64,000 nt of DNA, from positions 36,890-100,889 of the forward strand of contig CAYNWK010000003.1 of assembly GCA_964400875.1 (NCBI GenBank), written 5' to 3'. Below, one piece after another: positions 56,633-64,000 of this stretch. Origin of the DNA: CAYNWK01 sp964400875 (lineage in GTDB: Bacteria; Chloroflexota; Anaerolineae; Anaerolineales; UBA4823). The position numbers were made by a program, and so were the translations under genes. Under the pieces are notes generated by a model, which saw only the letters and a list, made by a program, of their open reading frames with translations, did no database searches and had not been told where the DNA came from. Numbering within the stretch: position 1 is the stretch's first letter; each line of letters opens with the position of its first letter.

Positions 56633-59179
56633 ATGATGCGTTACTTGCTCAGGATCAGCACGCTGATCGCAATGCTGACCAGCACGTTCCTGGTTCCTTC
56701 CATCGGCCTGGCCGAAGGAAGCGACGATGGGCTCGAGCCGCTGGTTGTTTTTCCCTCCCGAACCGACACTTCCATGAATCTGCGTGATATTCCCACCAAC
56801 CCCCCGGATATGCAAGGCCGGGTGCTGCCGCGCAAGATGCTGCCTAACCGGGTTGGCAGCCAGGGGCCCGCAGGGCCCGATCCGGTCCAGCAAGAATCCA
56901 CCGGCCCGGCCGCGCCGGCCAACGGCGCCAATTTTGAGGGCATCAACAACGTCGATGGTGTGCTGCCCCCAGACACGGTTGGCGAAGTCGGTCCCAACCA
57001 CTACGTCCAGATGGTCAACCTGTCCTTCGCCATCTGGGATCGCAGTGGGAGTTTGCTTTACGGCCCGGCGAGCAGCAACACGCTGTGGTCGGGTTTTGGC
57101 GGCCCATGCGAGTCCACCAACGACGGCGACCCCGTTGTGCTATACGATCACCTTGCGGACCGCTGGATGATGAGCCAGTTCGCCTTGCCCAGCTTCCCCA
57201 TAGGCCCATTTTACGAGTGTATCGCCGTCTCTCAAACCGGCGATCCAACCGGCGCCTGGTACCGCTACGAATACCGTATGGGCAATAAGATGAACGACTA
57301 TCCCAAGTTCGGCGTCTGGCCCGACGGATATTATATGACGATGAACCAGTTCAATCAGGGGTCCTTGTCCTGGGGCGGTCAAGGTGTAGCCGTCTTCGAT
57401 CGGACCAAGATGCTCAACGGCCAATCTGCCAAGATGGTTTACTTCGATCTGTACAAAATGGATCCCAATCTCGGCGGTATGTTACCGGCTGACTTAGACG
57501 GCCCCGCCCCGCCCGCCGGTACACCGAATTATTTCTCTCAATTCGACGATGACGCCTGGGGTTATTCTCCTGACCAGCTGCAGATCTGGCAGTTCCATAC
57601 CGATTGGTCGAACCCTCGCAACGCCACATTCACTCACGTGGTCGATCTGCCAACCGCGGCTTTCGACTCCAACCTGTGCGGGTATGACCGCAACTGCATT
57701 CCCCAACCAGGCGGGACCAACGTGGATGCCATCTCGGACCGGTTGATGTACCGCCTGCAGTACCGAGACTTCGGCGATCACCAATCTATCGTGCTCAACC
57801 ACAGCGTAAACGTAGGCAGCGACCGCGCCGGCGTACGCTGGTACGAACTGCGCAACAGCGGCGGCGGGTGGAACATCCACCAGCAGGGCACCTACGCTCC
57901 GAGCGATGGGGACAGCCGCTGGATGGCCAGCATCGCCATGAACGCGCTGGGCGACATTGGCCTGGGTTTCTCGGTGTCCGGGAGCAGCACTTTCCCGTCG
58001 ATCCGTTATACCGGTCGCCTGGACGGCGACCCCCTCGGACAGATGACCCAGGGTGAGGGGACGATCATCGCCGGCAGCGGCTACCAGACCCACAGCGCCG
58101 GGCGTTGGGGCGATTACAGCACCCTGTCCGTCGATCCCACCGATGACTGCACCTTCTGGTACACGCAGGAGTACTACGCAACGGTCGGTTCAGCCCCCTG
58201 GCAGACGCGCGTCGGCGCCTTCACGCTGCGCGACTGCGGCGGCGGGCCGGTGGACAACCCGCCCAGCGTGAACATCACCAACCCAGGGGATGGAGCGACC
58301 GTCTCCGGTACTGTGACGGTTACCGCAGACGCCTCCGACGACAACGGGGTGACGAAGGTCGAGTTCTTCGTCGATGGGAACAGCCTTGGCGTGGACAGCA
58401 ACGGCGGCGACGGCTGGTCGGCCAGCTGGGACACAACCACTGCATCGAACGGCGCGCACACCGTCAGCGCTACTGCAACCGACACGATCGGTCAGACCGG
58501 CACGGACAGCGTCGGGGTCACCGTGGATAACGGCGGACCGGTAGACAACCCGCCCAACGTGAACATCACCAACCCCGCAGCTGGCGCTACCGTTTCCGGT
58601 GCTGTTACGGTCACCGCGGATGCCTCCGATGATAACGGGGTGACGCAGGTTGAGTTCTTCGTCGATGGGACCAGCCTCGGCGTGGACAGCAACGGCGGCG
58701 ACGGCTGGTCAGCCAGCTGGGATACCACGACCACGACGGACGGCGCTCATATCGTCAGCGCTACCGCGACCGACACGATCGGCCAGACCGGTTCGGACAG
58801 TATTGGGGTAAGCGTGAATAACGGCGGCCCCGGCGGTACGACCCTGCATATCGGCGATCTGGACGGAAGCGGGCAGGATAGCGGGCGCAAGTGGGACGCG
58901 GAGGTGACCATCACGGTTCACGATGCCGATCACAACCCGGTGGCGAACGCCACGGTCTACGGCGTGTTCCCGGGCGGCCGGGGCGCTCCCACCGTCTCCT
59001 GCACTACGGATGGGAGCGGCGTTTGCACGGTGAGCAAGACGAACATCAACGGCAACAGCGCTAGCGTAACTTTCACCGTCGAGGATGTGACCCATGCCAG
59101 CTTGGCTTACGACGCTGCGGCCAACCACGATCCGGATGGCGACAGCGATGGCACCGTCATCGTAGTCAACAAACCATAA
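56633..59179 (+). CDS. large secreted protein with tandem Ig-like repeats
   Basis: 848 aa from ATG 56633; the upstream in-frame codons are ignored because AAGAGGAG lies just before this ATG. Signal peptide MMRYLLRISTLIAMLTSTFLVPSIGLAEG. Residues about 100-540 are a beta-rich domain (DGVLPPDTVGEVGPNHYVQMVNLSFAIWDRSGSLLYGPASSNTLW; many W, D, G), probably propeller-like; no catalytic motif recognised. Two near-identical Ig domains follow (97 residues each, NITNPGDGATVSGTVTVTADASDDNGVTKVEFFVDGNSLG), then a C-terminal beta domain (TTLHIGDLDGSGQDSGRKWDAEVTITVHD). Likely an adhesin or surface binding protein. Confidence 0.8.
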   Translation: MMRYLLRISTLIAMLTSTFLVPSIGLAEGSDDGLEPLVVFPSRTDTSMNLRDIPTNPPDMQGRVLPRKMLPNRVGSQGPAGPDPVQQESTGPAAPANGANFEGINNVDGVLPPDTVGEVGPNHYVQMVNLSFAIWDRSGSLLYGPASSNTLWSGFGGPCESTNDGDPVVLYDHLADRWMMSQFALPSFPIGPFYECIAVSQTGDPTGAWYRYEYRMGNKMNDYPKFGVWPDGYYMTMNQFNQGSLSWGGQGVAVFDRTKMLNGQSAKMVYFDLYKMDPNLGGMLPADLDGPAPPAGTPNYFSQFDDDAWGYSPDQLQIWQFHTDWSNPRNATFTHVVDLPTAAFDSNLCGYDRNCIPQPGGTNVDAISDRLMYRLQYRDFGDHQSIVLNHSVNVGSDRAGVRWYELRNSGGGWNIHQQGTYAPSDGDSRWMASIAMNALGDIGLGFSVSGSSTFPSIRYTGRLDGDPLGQMTQGEGTIIAGSGYQTHSAGRWGDYSTLSVDPTDDCTFWYTQEYYATVGSAPWQTRVGAFTLRDCGGGPVDNPPSVNITNPGDGATVSGTVTVTADASDDNGVTKVEFFVDGNSLGVDSNGGDGWSASWDTTTASNGAHTVSATATDTIGQTGTDSVGVTVDNGGPVDNPPNVNITNPAAGATVSGAVTVTADASDDNGVTQVEFFVDGTSLGVDSNGGDGWSASWDTTTTTDGAHIVSATATDTIGQTGSDSIGVSVNNGGPGGTTLHIGDLDGSGQDSGRKWDAEVTITVHDADHNPVANATVYGVFPGGRGAPTVSCTTDGSGVCTVSKTNINGNSASVTFTVEDVTHASLAYDAAANHDPDGDSDGTVIVVNKP
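58250..58831 (+). repeat. tandem 291-bp repeats encoding two Ig domains
   Basis: Units 58250-58540 and 58541-58831, 97 codons each, are closely similar at the DNA level with scattered changes. This suggests recent duplication. Confidence 0.85.
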
Positions 59180-59195
59180 TCGGGGCAGCGAGGGA

Positions 59196-59228
59196 GATGA
59201 TGCAACTATCGTAGTCAGCAAACCCTGA
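59196..59228 (+). pseudogene. remnant copy of the Ig protein's C-terminal codons
   Basis: GAT GAT GCA ACT ATC GTA GTC AGC AAA CCC TGA reads DDATIVVSKP-stop, almost the same as the real end DGTVIVVNKP-stop at 59150-59179. It looks like the tail of a former duplicate after the present stop. Confidence 0.5.
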
Positions 59229-59248
59229 CGCAGTTTGCCCATCGACAA

Positions 59249-59284
59249 GCGGGAGGTCGTTACGCCTTCGCGGCGACCTCCCGC
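59249..59284 (+). terminator. terminator of the Ig-repeat gene
   Basis: GCGGGAGGTCG / CGACCTCCCGC, 11-bp stem with a 14-nt loop, followed by TGATTTATTT. Confidence 0.75.
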
Positions 59285-59296
59285 TGATTTATTTAA

Positions 59297-59333
59297 GTAG
59301 GGAATTCGAGCGGGTTTTGCCCGAATACCCTAC
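59297..59333. repeat. second hairpin before the PQQ-like gene end
   Basis: GTAGGG-ATTCG-GCGGG / CCCG-AAT-CCCTAC; imperfect palindrome of the same style as the intergenic hairpins elsewhere. On the minus strand it lies just after the lipoprotein stop (59346) and may act in its 3' end. Confidence 0.55.
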
Positions 59334-59345
59334 TCTCTTGATCAG

Positions 59346-60812
59346 CTATGGTTCGCGCAGGTTGACCTTGTATAAGATCCCGTCCCAAGTGATGAAGTAA
59401 GTGAAACCTTCGCGCGTCAGGCTGTTGTTGAACCCCGGCAGGTTGTTAAACCGCTCTTCCCACACCGGATTGGATTCCAGCGGCGAGTACAGGCCGCACA
59501 GGGTGGATTCGAAATTTTCATCGCTCTGGCAGAGGAGCACCCGCGAACTCGCATAATCGGGGTCGCCGGCGCTGGTCTTTACGAAGGAGAGGGTATGGCT
59601 GCCCAACAGCTCGCCGTCGTTTGAAAACCAGGTCAGCTCTCGTTCGGGAAAATCTCCGAAGGTCAACCAGATAACGCTGTTCTGGTCCACCACCAGCGAT
59701 CTGGGGAAGGTTTGCGCGCCGGATCCGCCTGAAGGGTCGGCCTGCCTGACTGTTTCTAACTGGTCGCCCCGGATGGCGAGCTGAACGACGCTCCCACCCG
59801 AGCGGGCGTACAGGTTACCGTCAAGCCCGGACACGTATTCGTCGATCTTCACGGGGGTTTCGTAATGCAGCAATTCTCCGCTCCGGGCATCGAACAGGTC
59901 CTCGCGCAGGCTGACCAGATCTCCCGCCAGGTTGACCTTCGGCTGGTCGTAAAACAATTCTGTCTCCACACGGGTCGCCCACAGGTCCTGCCCGGCGGGT
60001 GAAACCGCCTGCAAGTAGCCCTGGCTGAAGTTGGTGGCGACGTTATAAGCCGTTCCCTCCGGGCCCAGGATCAGGTCACCGGCGGTGTTGGCCGCAGCCT
60101 TGGATTGCAGACTCCACAGCGGGCCGTTGGCGTCGAAGGCATACAGCCGCGCGGCTACGTCGAGCAGGTAGAAGACGCCGCCTTGCACCGCAGGGTCGCT
60201 GAAAGGGTCGGCCTCCAACGGCTGCTCCCAGAGCAGCAAGCCGTTAGGTCCGGCGGCGTACACCGTGTTTTCCGCTGAGACGACCAGGATGGTCCCGTCA
60301 GGCAGACCGGCAGGCAAGATCGGGCGTTCTGCGCTCGTATCGGTCTCGGGGAGGAAAAAAGGCGGTTTTGGCAGGGGGAAAGAGCCGCGCAGGCTGCCGT
60401 CCGGGTTGATCGTGGTGAGCACGCCGCCTTCTTCGAGCGCGTAAACAGCACCATCGGCTCCCAGGGAGAAATCAAAGTTGAGCGGGCTCCGCAACGTATA
60501 GCTCCAGGCCAGCCCGGGGAAGTCGGCTGCGGTGGGCTGCGGTGGGGCTGTAGGTTCGGCGGTCTGCTCGCCAGGCTGAGTTGTTTGGACCGCGCCGCCA
60601 GGAGTGGCAGCAAGCGTCTCAGGCGGTGAGGTCTCGGTCGTTGTATTAGCCTGGGTTTCGCCGACCGGCGGAGTAGTCTCTATCGGCGGAAGCCCGCCTC
60701 CGCACCCGCCAACGAGTAAAGCCAGCGATATAACCACCGCCAGCAAGGCCGGTATCGCCGTTCGTACAGTATTATGTTCTAAAGACCTGGGGGAGAGATC
60801 AGAATCCACCAT
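59346..60812 (-). CDS. PQQ-like beta-propeller lipoprotein
   Basis: 488 aa from ATG 60812 (in-frame TTG 60827 is an alternative). After VRTAIPALLAVVISLALLVGGC comes a lipobox and a Thr/Pro-rich stalk (60-100). The rest is a propeller-like body with repeats such as DFSLGADGAVYALEEGGVLTTINPDGSLRGSFPLP, TILVVSAENTVYAAGPNGLLLWEQPLE, GVFYLLDVAARLYAFDANGPLWSLQ and GNLYARSGGSVVQLAI, of the PQQ/quinoprotein-like type. No PQQ-ligand or catalytic residues are seen, so a binding or scaffold role is more likely. It is convergent with the Ig-repeat gene. Confidence 0.8.
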   Translation of the reverse strand: MVDSDLSPRSLEHNTVRTAIPALLAVVISLALLVGGCGGGLPPIETTPPVGETQANTTTETSPPETLAATPGGAVQTTQPGEQTAEPTAPPQPTAADFPGLAWSYTLRSPLNFDFSLGADGAVYALEEGGVLTTINPDGSLRGSFPLPKPPFFLPETDTSAERPILPAGLPDGTILVVSAENTVYAAGPNGLLLWEQPLEADPFSDPAVQGGVFYLLDVAARLYAFDANGPLWSLQSKAAANTAGDLILGPEGTAYNVATNFSQGYLQAVSPAGQDLWATRVETELFYDQPKVNLAGDLVSLREDLFDARSGELLHYETPVKIDEYVSGLDGNLYARSGGSVVQLAIRGDQLETVRQADPSGGSGAQTFPRSLVVDQNSVIWLTFGDFPERELTWFSNDGELLGSHTLSFVKTSAGDPDYASSRVLLCQSDENFESTLCGLYSPLESNPVWEERFNNLPGFNNSLTREGFTYFITWDGILYKVNLREP

Positions 60813-60915
60813 CGGCGCATCCCTCAACTAATCGACTGATAGCCGGATTATATCGAAGGCGGAGAAGCCGCTTGGTGAGTATTTCGTTAAAGCGTAGGGC
60901 AGTATACCCCAATCC

Positions 60916-61392
60916 TTACCCCTCCAGACTGGCGGCGATCAGCGCGTCGACCTGCCGGTGGTGGAATGCCTCGTGCCCGGCGTAGCCCAGAAACCATTCC
61001 AATCCGTTCATCGGCTCCAGGCCGCCGCTGTGAGTCAGCTCTACATCAACCTGCGCAGGTAGATTTTCCAGGTAGTGTATGGTTCCGGCTCGAGCCCGTT
61101 CGAACCAGAAGCGGATCGTATCCTTGGGTGTTTCGGGGGGCGGCGGTGGCGGGAGAAAGCGCACCCCCTCCGGCGGCTCGACGCCGGAGAGCAAGGGCCG
61201 GGCGATCAGCTCGCGAACGTAAATCTCGTCGATGGCCAGGTGCATGAACACCTCACCGAGCGACCAGGCTTCCTCTCCATCATGCTGTCCCGGGCGTGCG
61301 TTCAACTGGTCCTGGGTCAGATCGTCCAGGCGGCGCAAGGTCTCGGAACGCACCTGGGTCAGTCGTTCCAGGATCGCGGATATTTCAGGCAT
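60916..61392 (-). CDS. DinB family protein
   Basis: 158-aa four-helix-bundle protein of the DinB/YfiT metalloenzyme superfamily. First metal His in GEVFMHLAIDEIYVRELI, and the C-terminal HEAFHHRQVDALI carries the H-x-x-x-H pair, the three-His metal site expected for this fold. Members act as small-molecule thiol transferases (bacillithiol, mycothiol) or are uncharacterised. ATG 61392 with GGAGAG upstream. Between the propeller lipoprotein and the SRPBCC gene on the same strand. Confidence 0.88.
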   Translation of the reverse strand: MPEISAILERLTQVRSETLRRLDDLTQDQLNARPGQHDGEEAWSLGEVFMHLAIDEIYVRELIARPLLSGVEPPEGVRFLPPPPPPETPKDTIRFWFERARAGTIHYLENLPAQVDVELTHSGGLEPMNGLEWFLGYAGHEAFHHRQVDALIAASLEG

Positions 61393-61415
61393 TGAATTCT
61401 CTCCTAGTCAAGGCG

Positions 61416-61874
61416 TCATTCCCCGGCTTTTCGCAGGTATCCACCTAAGACAATTTCCCAACCACCCTCATAGCTCTGGCGGACGCGATTGGCACGGTCG
61501 CCCAGAACCTCCCAATTGCGGTGAGTGAGATCGACCTGCGTGCCCGTCCCAGCCGGACGAAAGTTAACTTCGACCTGGGTAGCCCGGTCCGGATCGCCTC
61601 CGGGGTGCCAGGTGAAAGCTACCCGCGCGGGAGGTTCCCAGATGGTGACCTCGCCCCATTCCTCCTGGCGTCCATCTTTCATAGTCTCATAAATACGCCC
61701 GCCGATCTGGCCCTCGAGAGTGCAGCTCACCGCCTTCTCTTCGCCCACCGAATGAGACCGCAGCGGCCACCAGCTGGCGATGCCCTCCGTGAACAGCCGG
61801 AAAGCTGCATCGGGCGGCAGATCGACCTGGACACTTTTCACCACCGGGGTGATCTTTTCCGTCGGCTCATTCAT
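61416..61874 (-). CDS. SRPBCC/AHSA1 domain protein
   Basis: 152 aa from ATG 61874. VQVDLPPDAAFRLFTEGIASWWPLRSHSV...GGRIYETMKDGRQEEWGEVTIWEPPARVAFTWHPGGDPDRATQVEVNFRPAGTGTQVDLTHRNWEVLGDRA is the START-like helix-grip fold that makes a hydrophobic ligand cavity. The gene starts 8 nt inside the ArsR gene, a very common pairing in bacteria, where the SRPBCC protein is regulated by the ArsR partner. Ligand unknown. Confidence 0.92.
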   Translation of the reverse strand: MNEPTEKITPVVKSVQVDLPPDAAFRLFTEGIASWWPLRSHSVGEEKAVSCTLEGQIGGRIYETMKDGRQEEWGEVTIWEPPARVAFTWHPGGDPDRATQVEVNFRPAGTGTQVDLTHRNWEVLGDRANRVRQSYEGGWEIVLGGYLRKAGE

Positions 61875-62214
61875 CGGGTTCCTCCTGGGGGTTTTCTGTC
61901 CCGGCCGCGGCCGCCGCCTCGGCAGCAGCCGCCTCCTGGAAAGCTGCGAGCACGTCCTCCCACAACCCATCGACGTAAGCGCGCAGCTCGGCCAGGCCTT
62001 GCGGTTGCGGGCTGTATATACGCTGGTTGCCCTGTTTGCGAACCTGCACCAGGCGGGCTTCCTTGAGCACCCGCAGGTGCTGGGAAACTGCCGGCTGGCT
62101 TACCGGCAGGGAGGCAGCCAGCTCGTTCACCGAATGAGGTCCACCTCGCAAGCGTTCGTAAATCGCCCGCCGGGTGGGGTCAGCTAAAGCTTCCAGGGAA
62201 AGTAAATTAGCCAT
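61867..62214 (-). CDS. ArsR-family transcriptional regulator
   Basis: 115 aa. Winged helix: LLSLEALADPTRRAIYERLRGGPHSVNELAASLPVSQPAVSQHLRVLKEARLVQVRKQGNQRIYSPQPQGLAELRAYVDGLW. Classical metal-site Cys (ELCVCDL) is absent, so it likely senses something other than a metal, or acts without ligand. An Ala-rich tail follows. It is divergent from nothing; it heads the pair with SRPBCC and has a strong promoter and operator-like palindrome right at its start. Confidence 0.93.
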   Translation of the reverse strand: MANLLSLEALADPTRRAIYERLRGGPHSVNELAASLPVSQPAVSQHLRVLKEARLVQVRKQGNQRIYSPQPQGLAELRAYVDGLWEDVLAAFQEAAAAEAAAAAGTENPQEEPDE

Positions 62215-62215
62215 A

Positions 62216-62253
62216 ACTTATATAAGTATATGCTAATATATTTGCTGTGTCAA
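62216..62253 (-). promoter_or_regulatory. consensus promoter and operator-like palindrome of arsR
   Basis: Minus strand TTGACA (62253-62248), 17-nt spacer, TATACT (62230-62225). The 12-bp palindrome ACTTATATAAGT (62216-62227) overlaps the -10 and the start site. ATG 62214 is 10 nt after the -10, so the mRNA is leaderless or nearly so. Autorepression would follow naturally. Confidence 0.82.
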
Positions 62254-62314
62254 TGGTTGCGCAAGGAGTTAAATTTATTCGATTTATTCTCCTTCAAACT
62301 CGAACCTTTGATCA

Positions 62315-63097
62315 TTAAATATCCCCTAACGCGTCACCACTTTCCACCAACTCGCGAAACCGTTGGGCGAAACGAGCCGCCGGGGCCCCATCCACAATGT
62401 CGTGGTCAAAGCTCAGGGTCACGTTCAAATACTCCCTGGGTTCGATGCATCCCTCGACAATCGCGGGCTTCTCCGAGATGCCCCCTGCGGTTATCCCCAG
62501 CGTGTGGCTGGGCAGCCCGATGCCCCACCCGCCTCCCTGTCCAAACATGCCCACGGCGGTCAGGAGGACCGTGCCCTTGAGCCGTTTGACCCGCTGTGGG
62601 TCGCGTTCCAGCAGCCAGAGTAAAAACCGCCGGAGGAATCCCGGCAGCCTTCGGAAAGCGAACAGCCGCCCCGCTTCTTGATCTTCAACCGGTTTCGCTT
62701 GAACCTCCCGGATCTCGGCGTGTATCTGGCGAAAGCTCTTCTTATCCGCCGCCCTGATAATGTGACCGATGGGAAATCGCTTGCCATGCCTCTCAATTTC
62801 AATCATGGTGGCGATGTCTACATTATCAAACAGGACAAGGCGGCCCAGCCAATCGCGATACGCGTGCAGATGACGGTTGCTTTCCACAGCGCGTCCCGTG
62901 CAAGCCGCCAGGTAGGCGGTGAATGATAGCTTCTCCCCAGTTCTTTTCCGGTGCGCATGGATCAGGTGGCGGGGCCTGGTCACGTCGATCTCCAACAGCC
63001 CGTGGATAGCGTTCCTTTGGCGCGAAAGCCAGCCGATGTCCGTGATCAGGCGCCGCGCTCGGGGAAAGGGCAGAACGGTGTAGTTATCTTCCATCAT
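62315..63097 (-). CDS. stand-alone 2-oxoacid dehydrogenase acyltransferase-like catalytic domain
   Basis: 260 aa of E2-type fold (chloramphenicol acetyltransferase-like). SFTAYLAACTGRAVESNRHLHAYRDWLGRLVLFDNVDIATMIEIE is the typical catalytic-core start, and LSFDHDIVDGAPAARFAQRFRELVESG has the H-x-x-x-D-G active site. There is no lipoyl or E1-binding domain, and no E1/E3 genes are adjacent. It may be an acyltransferase for another donor. GQGGGWGIGLPSHTLGITAGGI is the family glycine-rich loop. ATG 63097 or 63094. Confidence 0.85.
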   Translation of the reverse strand: MMEDNYTVLPFPRARRLITDIGWLSRQRNAIHGLLEIDVTRPRHLIHAHRKRTGEKLSFTAYLAACTGRAVESNRHLHAYRDWLGRLVLFDNVDIATMIEIERHGKRFPIGHIIRAADKKSFRQIHAEIREVQAKPVEDQEAGRLFAFRRLPGFLRRFLLWLLERDPQRVKRLKGTVLLTAVGMFGQGGGWGIGLPSHTLGITAGGISEKPAIVEGCIEPREYLNVTLSFDHDIVDGAPAARFAQRFRELVESGDALGDI

Positions 63098-63127
63098 AAG
63101 CTGATCGTTTCGAGGTCCGGGGGTGCT

Positions 63128-64000
63128 TCATCCCATCCCCGCTTCCAAAACCTGCGTCGATTCCCTTTCAACATCTTTGCTTTCGGTTTCACCGGCTGGC
63201 CGGGCAAGCAGCCCGACGACCGCCCAACCGAACAGGAAGTTTCCTGAGAAAACCTCCACTGTATGAGCGATCTGCAAGCCTGGGGTCAGAACGTCGTTGG
63301 GCACCAGGTTGGGCAGTCCCATCACGACGCCGTAAATCAGGGCGATGGTCAGACCGATGGTCCAGCGAGGCCGCCGCATGAGGGCGATGACGGGCAGCGT
63401 GAGCAGCGCCCACAACGCACCGCGCAGGAACTGGAACCCGAGGATCGCATTGGGGTTTTCCACGGCGAAGGAACTCAGATAGTCGCCTGCCGCAACCGGA
63501 TCGAGGCTGAAGGCTAGCGGTCGAAAGATTACGATCCCGGCCAGGATGAATATCGCGACGTAGGCGACCCCGGTTAGGGGAATGCGCCAGACCCAATTCC
63601 ACAACGAACGCGCTCGAAGTATTTCAGTGGATTCCTGGAAGTCATCCCCGCGCAGCCTCCCGTTAATGGCGACACCAAGCGGCGCGAAAATCGCCGCCTG
63701 GACGGCGCCATTGACGAGCAGTTTTAGAGCCGTCTCCGTCGATAATACGTCGCTCATATAGTAGGCTTCAAGCGAGACCATGAGGGTCTGAACCGCGTAG
63801 ATGACCAGGAACATGGCGAGTACCAGGCGCCAGCCTCCCTGGCGAGCGCGCAGGATCGGTACGCTGAGGACGATCGCATCGAGCAGGGCGATGATCAGGA
63901 AGATCGCGGCGTGTTGGAAATGCGCCGGTTGGACCTGCAAATCGGTAAAAGAAAAACTGCCGAGCAGGTAAAGGATCAGGGCGAGGATCAGAATTCTTCC
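63128..64000 (-). CDS. polytopic membrane protein, 5' end beyond window
   Basis: At least 290 residues; the frame is open up to the right edge, where it reads ILILALILYLLGSFSFTDLQVQPAHFQHAAIFLIIALL, a further helix before the internal TTG at 63940, so the true start is outside. Seven or so hydrophobic helices with loops, e.g. VAYVAIFILAGIVIFRPLAFSL and LRGALWALLTLPVIALM. The pattern NALAVGL-MGLPNLVPNDVLTPGLQIAHTVEVFSGNFLFGWAVVGLLARP suggests a transport or sensing role but I cannot name a family. Ends in an acidic tail (ETESKDVERESTQ). Confidence 0.6.
   Translation of the reverse strand, partial: GRILILALILYLLGSFSFTDLQVQPAHFQHAAIFLIIALLDAIVLSVPILRARQGGWRLVLAMFLVIYAVQTLMVSLEAYYMSDVLSTETALKLLVNGAVQAAIFAPLGVAINGRLRGDDFQESTEILRARSLWNWVWRIPLTGVAYVAIFILAGIVIFRPLAFSLDPVAAGDYLSSFAVENPNAILGFQFLRGALWALLTLPVIALMRRPRWTIGLTIALIYGVVMGLPNLVPNDVLTPGLQIAHTVEVFSGNFLFGWAVVGLLARPAGETESKDVERESTQVLEAGMG

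Noticed and set aside
8501..59333. Dispersed palindromes as a CRISPR array
   Set aside because: The copies are thousands of bases apart, each is a self-complementary unit, and there are no regular spacers or cas genes.
62315..63097. Subunit E2 of a pyruvate dehydrogenase complex
   Set aside because: No lipoyl domain or E1-binding domain, and no E1 or E3 genes nearby; only the catalytic fold is present.
1..64000. Prophage, integrative element or secondary-metabolite cluster
   Set aside because: No integrase, phage structural, PKS, NRPS or RiPP genes were seen, and gene content is mostly housekeeping and surface functions.

Overview
The window looks like a chromosomal piece of a GC-rich bacterium of the phylum Chloroflexota, most likely class Anaerolineae. 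This is inferred from gene content and style, not from a marker gene. The signs are lipoproteins with Thr/Pro-rich stalks, an NBR1-type four-tryptophan Ig domain, DUF2723 and PIG-V-like membrane glycosyltransferases, an ECF sigma factor paired with a DUF5667 protein, a MobA-like/quinate-dehydrogenase-like gene pair, and many intergenic palindromes. No rRNA, tRNA, CRISPR array, prophage or intact insertion sequence was seen.

Layout. 1-6.5 kb (minus strand): a DUF2892 fragment, then the oxidative pentose-phosphate set tal-gnd-zwf, a DUF488 gene and gap. 6.7-10.1 kb (minus): two GT-C type membrane glycosyltransferases around a small secreted TIG-like protein. 10.3-17.4 kb: HEAT-repeat protein, MFS transporter and Eis-like acetyltransferase (plus), ilvE (minus), then a three-gene plus-strand module (quinate-dehydrogenase-like, MobA-like nucleotidyltransferase, PAP2 phosphatase). 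17.5-21.9 kb (minus): DUF951, MGDG-type glycosyltransferase, NBR1-Ig lipoprotein, rsmI and phosphoglucose/phosphomannose isomerase. 21.9-25.5 kb (plus): site-2 protease, HD-domain protein, prephenate dehydrogenase and a Kbl-like acyltransferase. 26.4-32.7 kb (plus): a complete five-gene peptide ABC transporter. 32.8-37.5 kb: DUF58, a transglutaminase of the TgpA type and a MoxR ATPase. 37.7-45.2 kb (plus): CoaE-GNAT fusion, cdaA, cdaR, der, lepB, deoC, a YgiT-like zinc finger and a class II aldolase, ending at a broken cytochrome P450. 45.4-50.9 kb (minus): LysM/lamin-tail protein, DUF1992, dnaX, ybaB, recR, LysM lipoprotein and a Nudix hydrolase. 51-54.4 kb (plus): NYN RNase, DUF5946, two GNATs, an ABM monooxygenase and DUF5661. 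54.5-64 kb: ECF sigma factor with DUF5667 (minus), a large secreted Ig-repeat protein (plus), then a PQQ-like lipoprotein, DinB, an ArsR-SRPBCC pair, a stand-alone E2-like acyltransferase and a membrane protein running off the window (minus).

The most unusual feature is a dispersed family of roughly 80-96 bp imperfect palindromes. Seven near-complete copies, one one-armed copy, one half copy and some degenerate copies lie between genes, nearly always just after a stop codon. The arms share a TAGGAG-TACGCA end and the centre is a GC-rich hairpin, so they look like MITE or REP-type elements that may work as terminators. Other points of note are a DppC permease with an extra extracytoplasmic domain, a CoaE fused to a GNAT-like domain, an internally deleted P450 gene, several promoters placed so close to ATG that the mRNAs should be leaderless, and two secreted-protein genes that share a leader with a perfect Shine-Dalgarno sequence about 85 nt ahead of the real one.

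All calls rest on reading the sequence and on family knowledge recalled without database searches.
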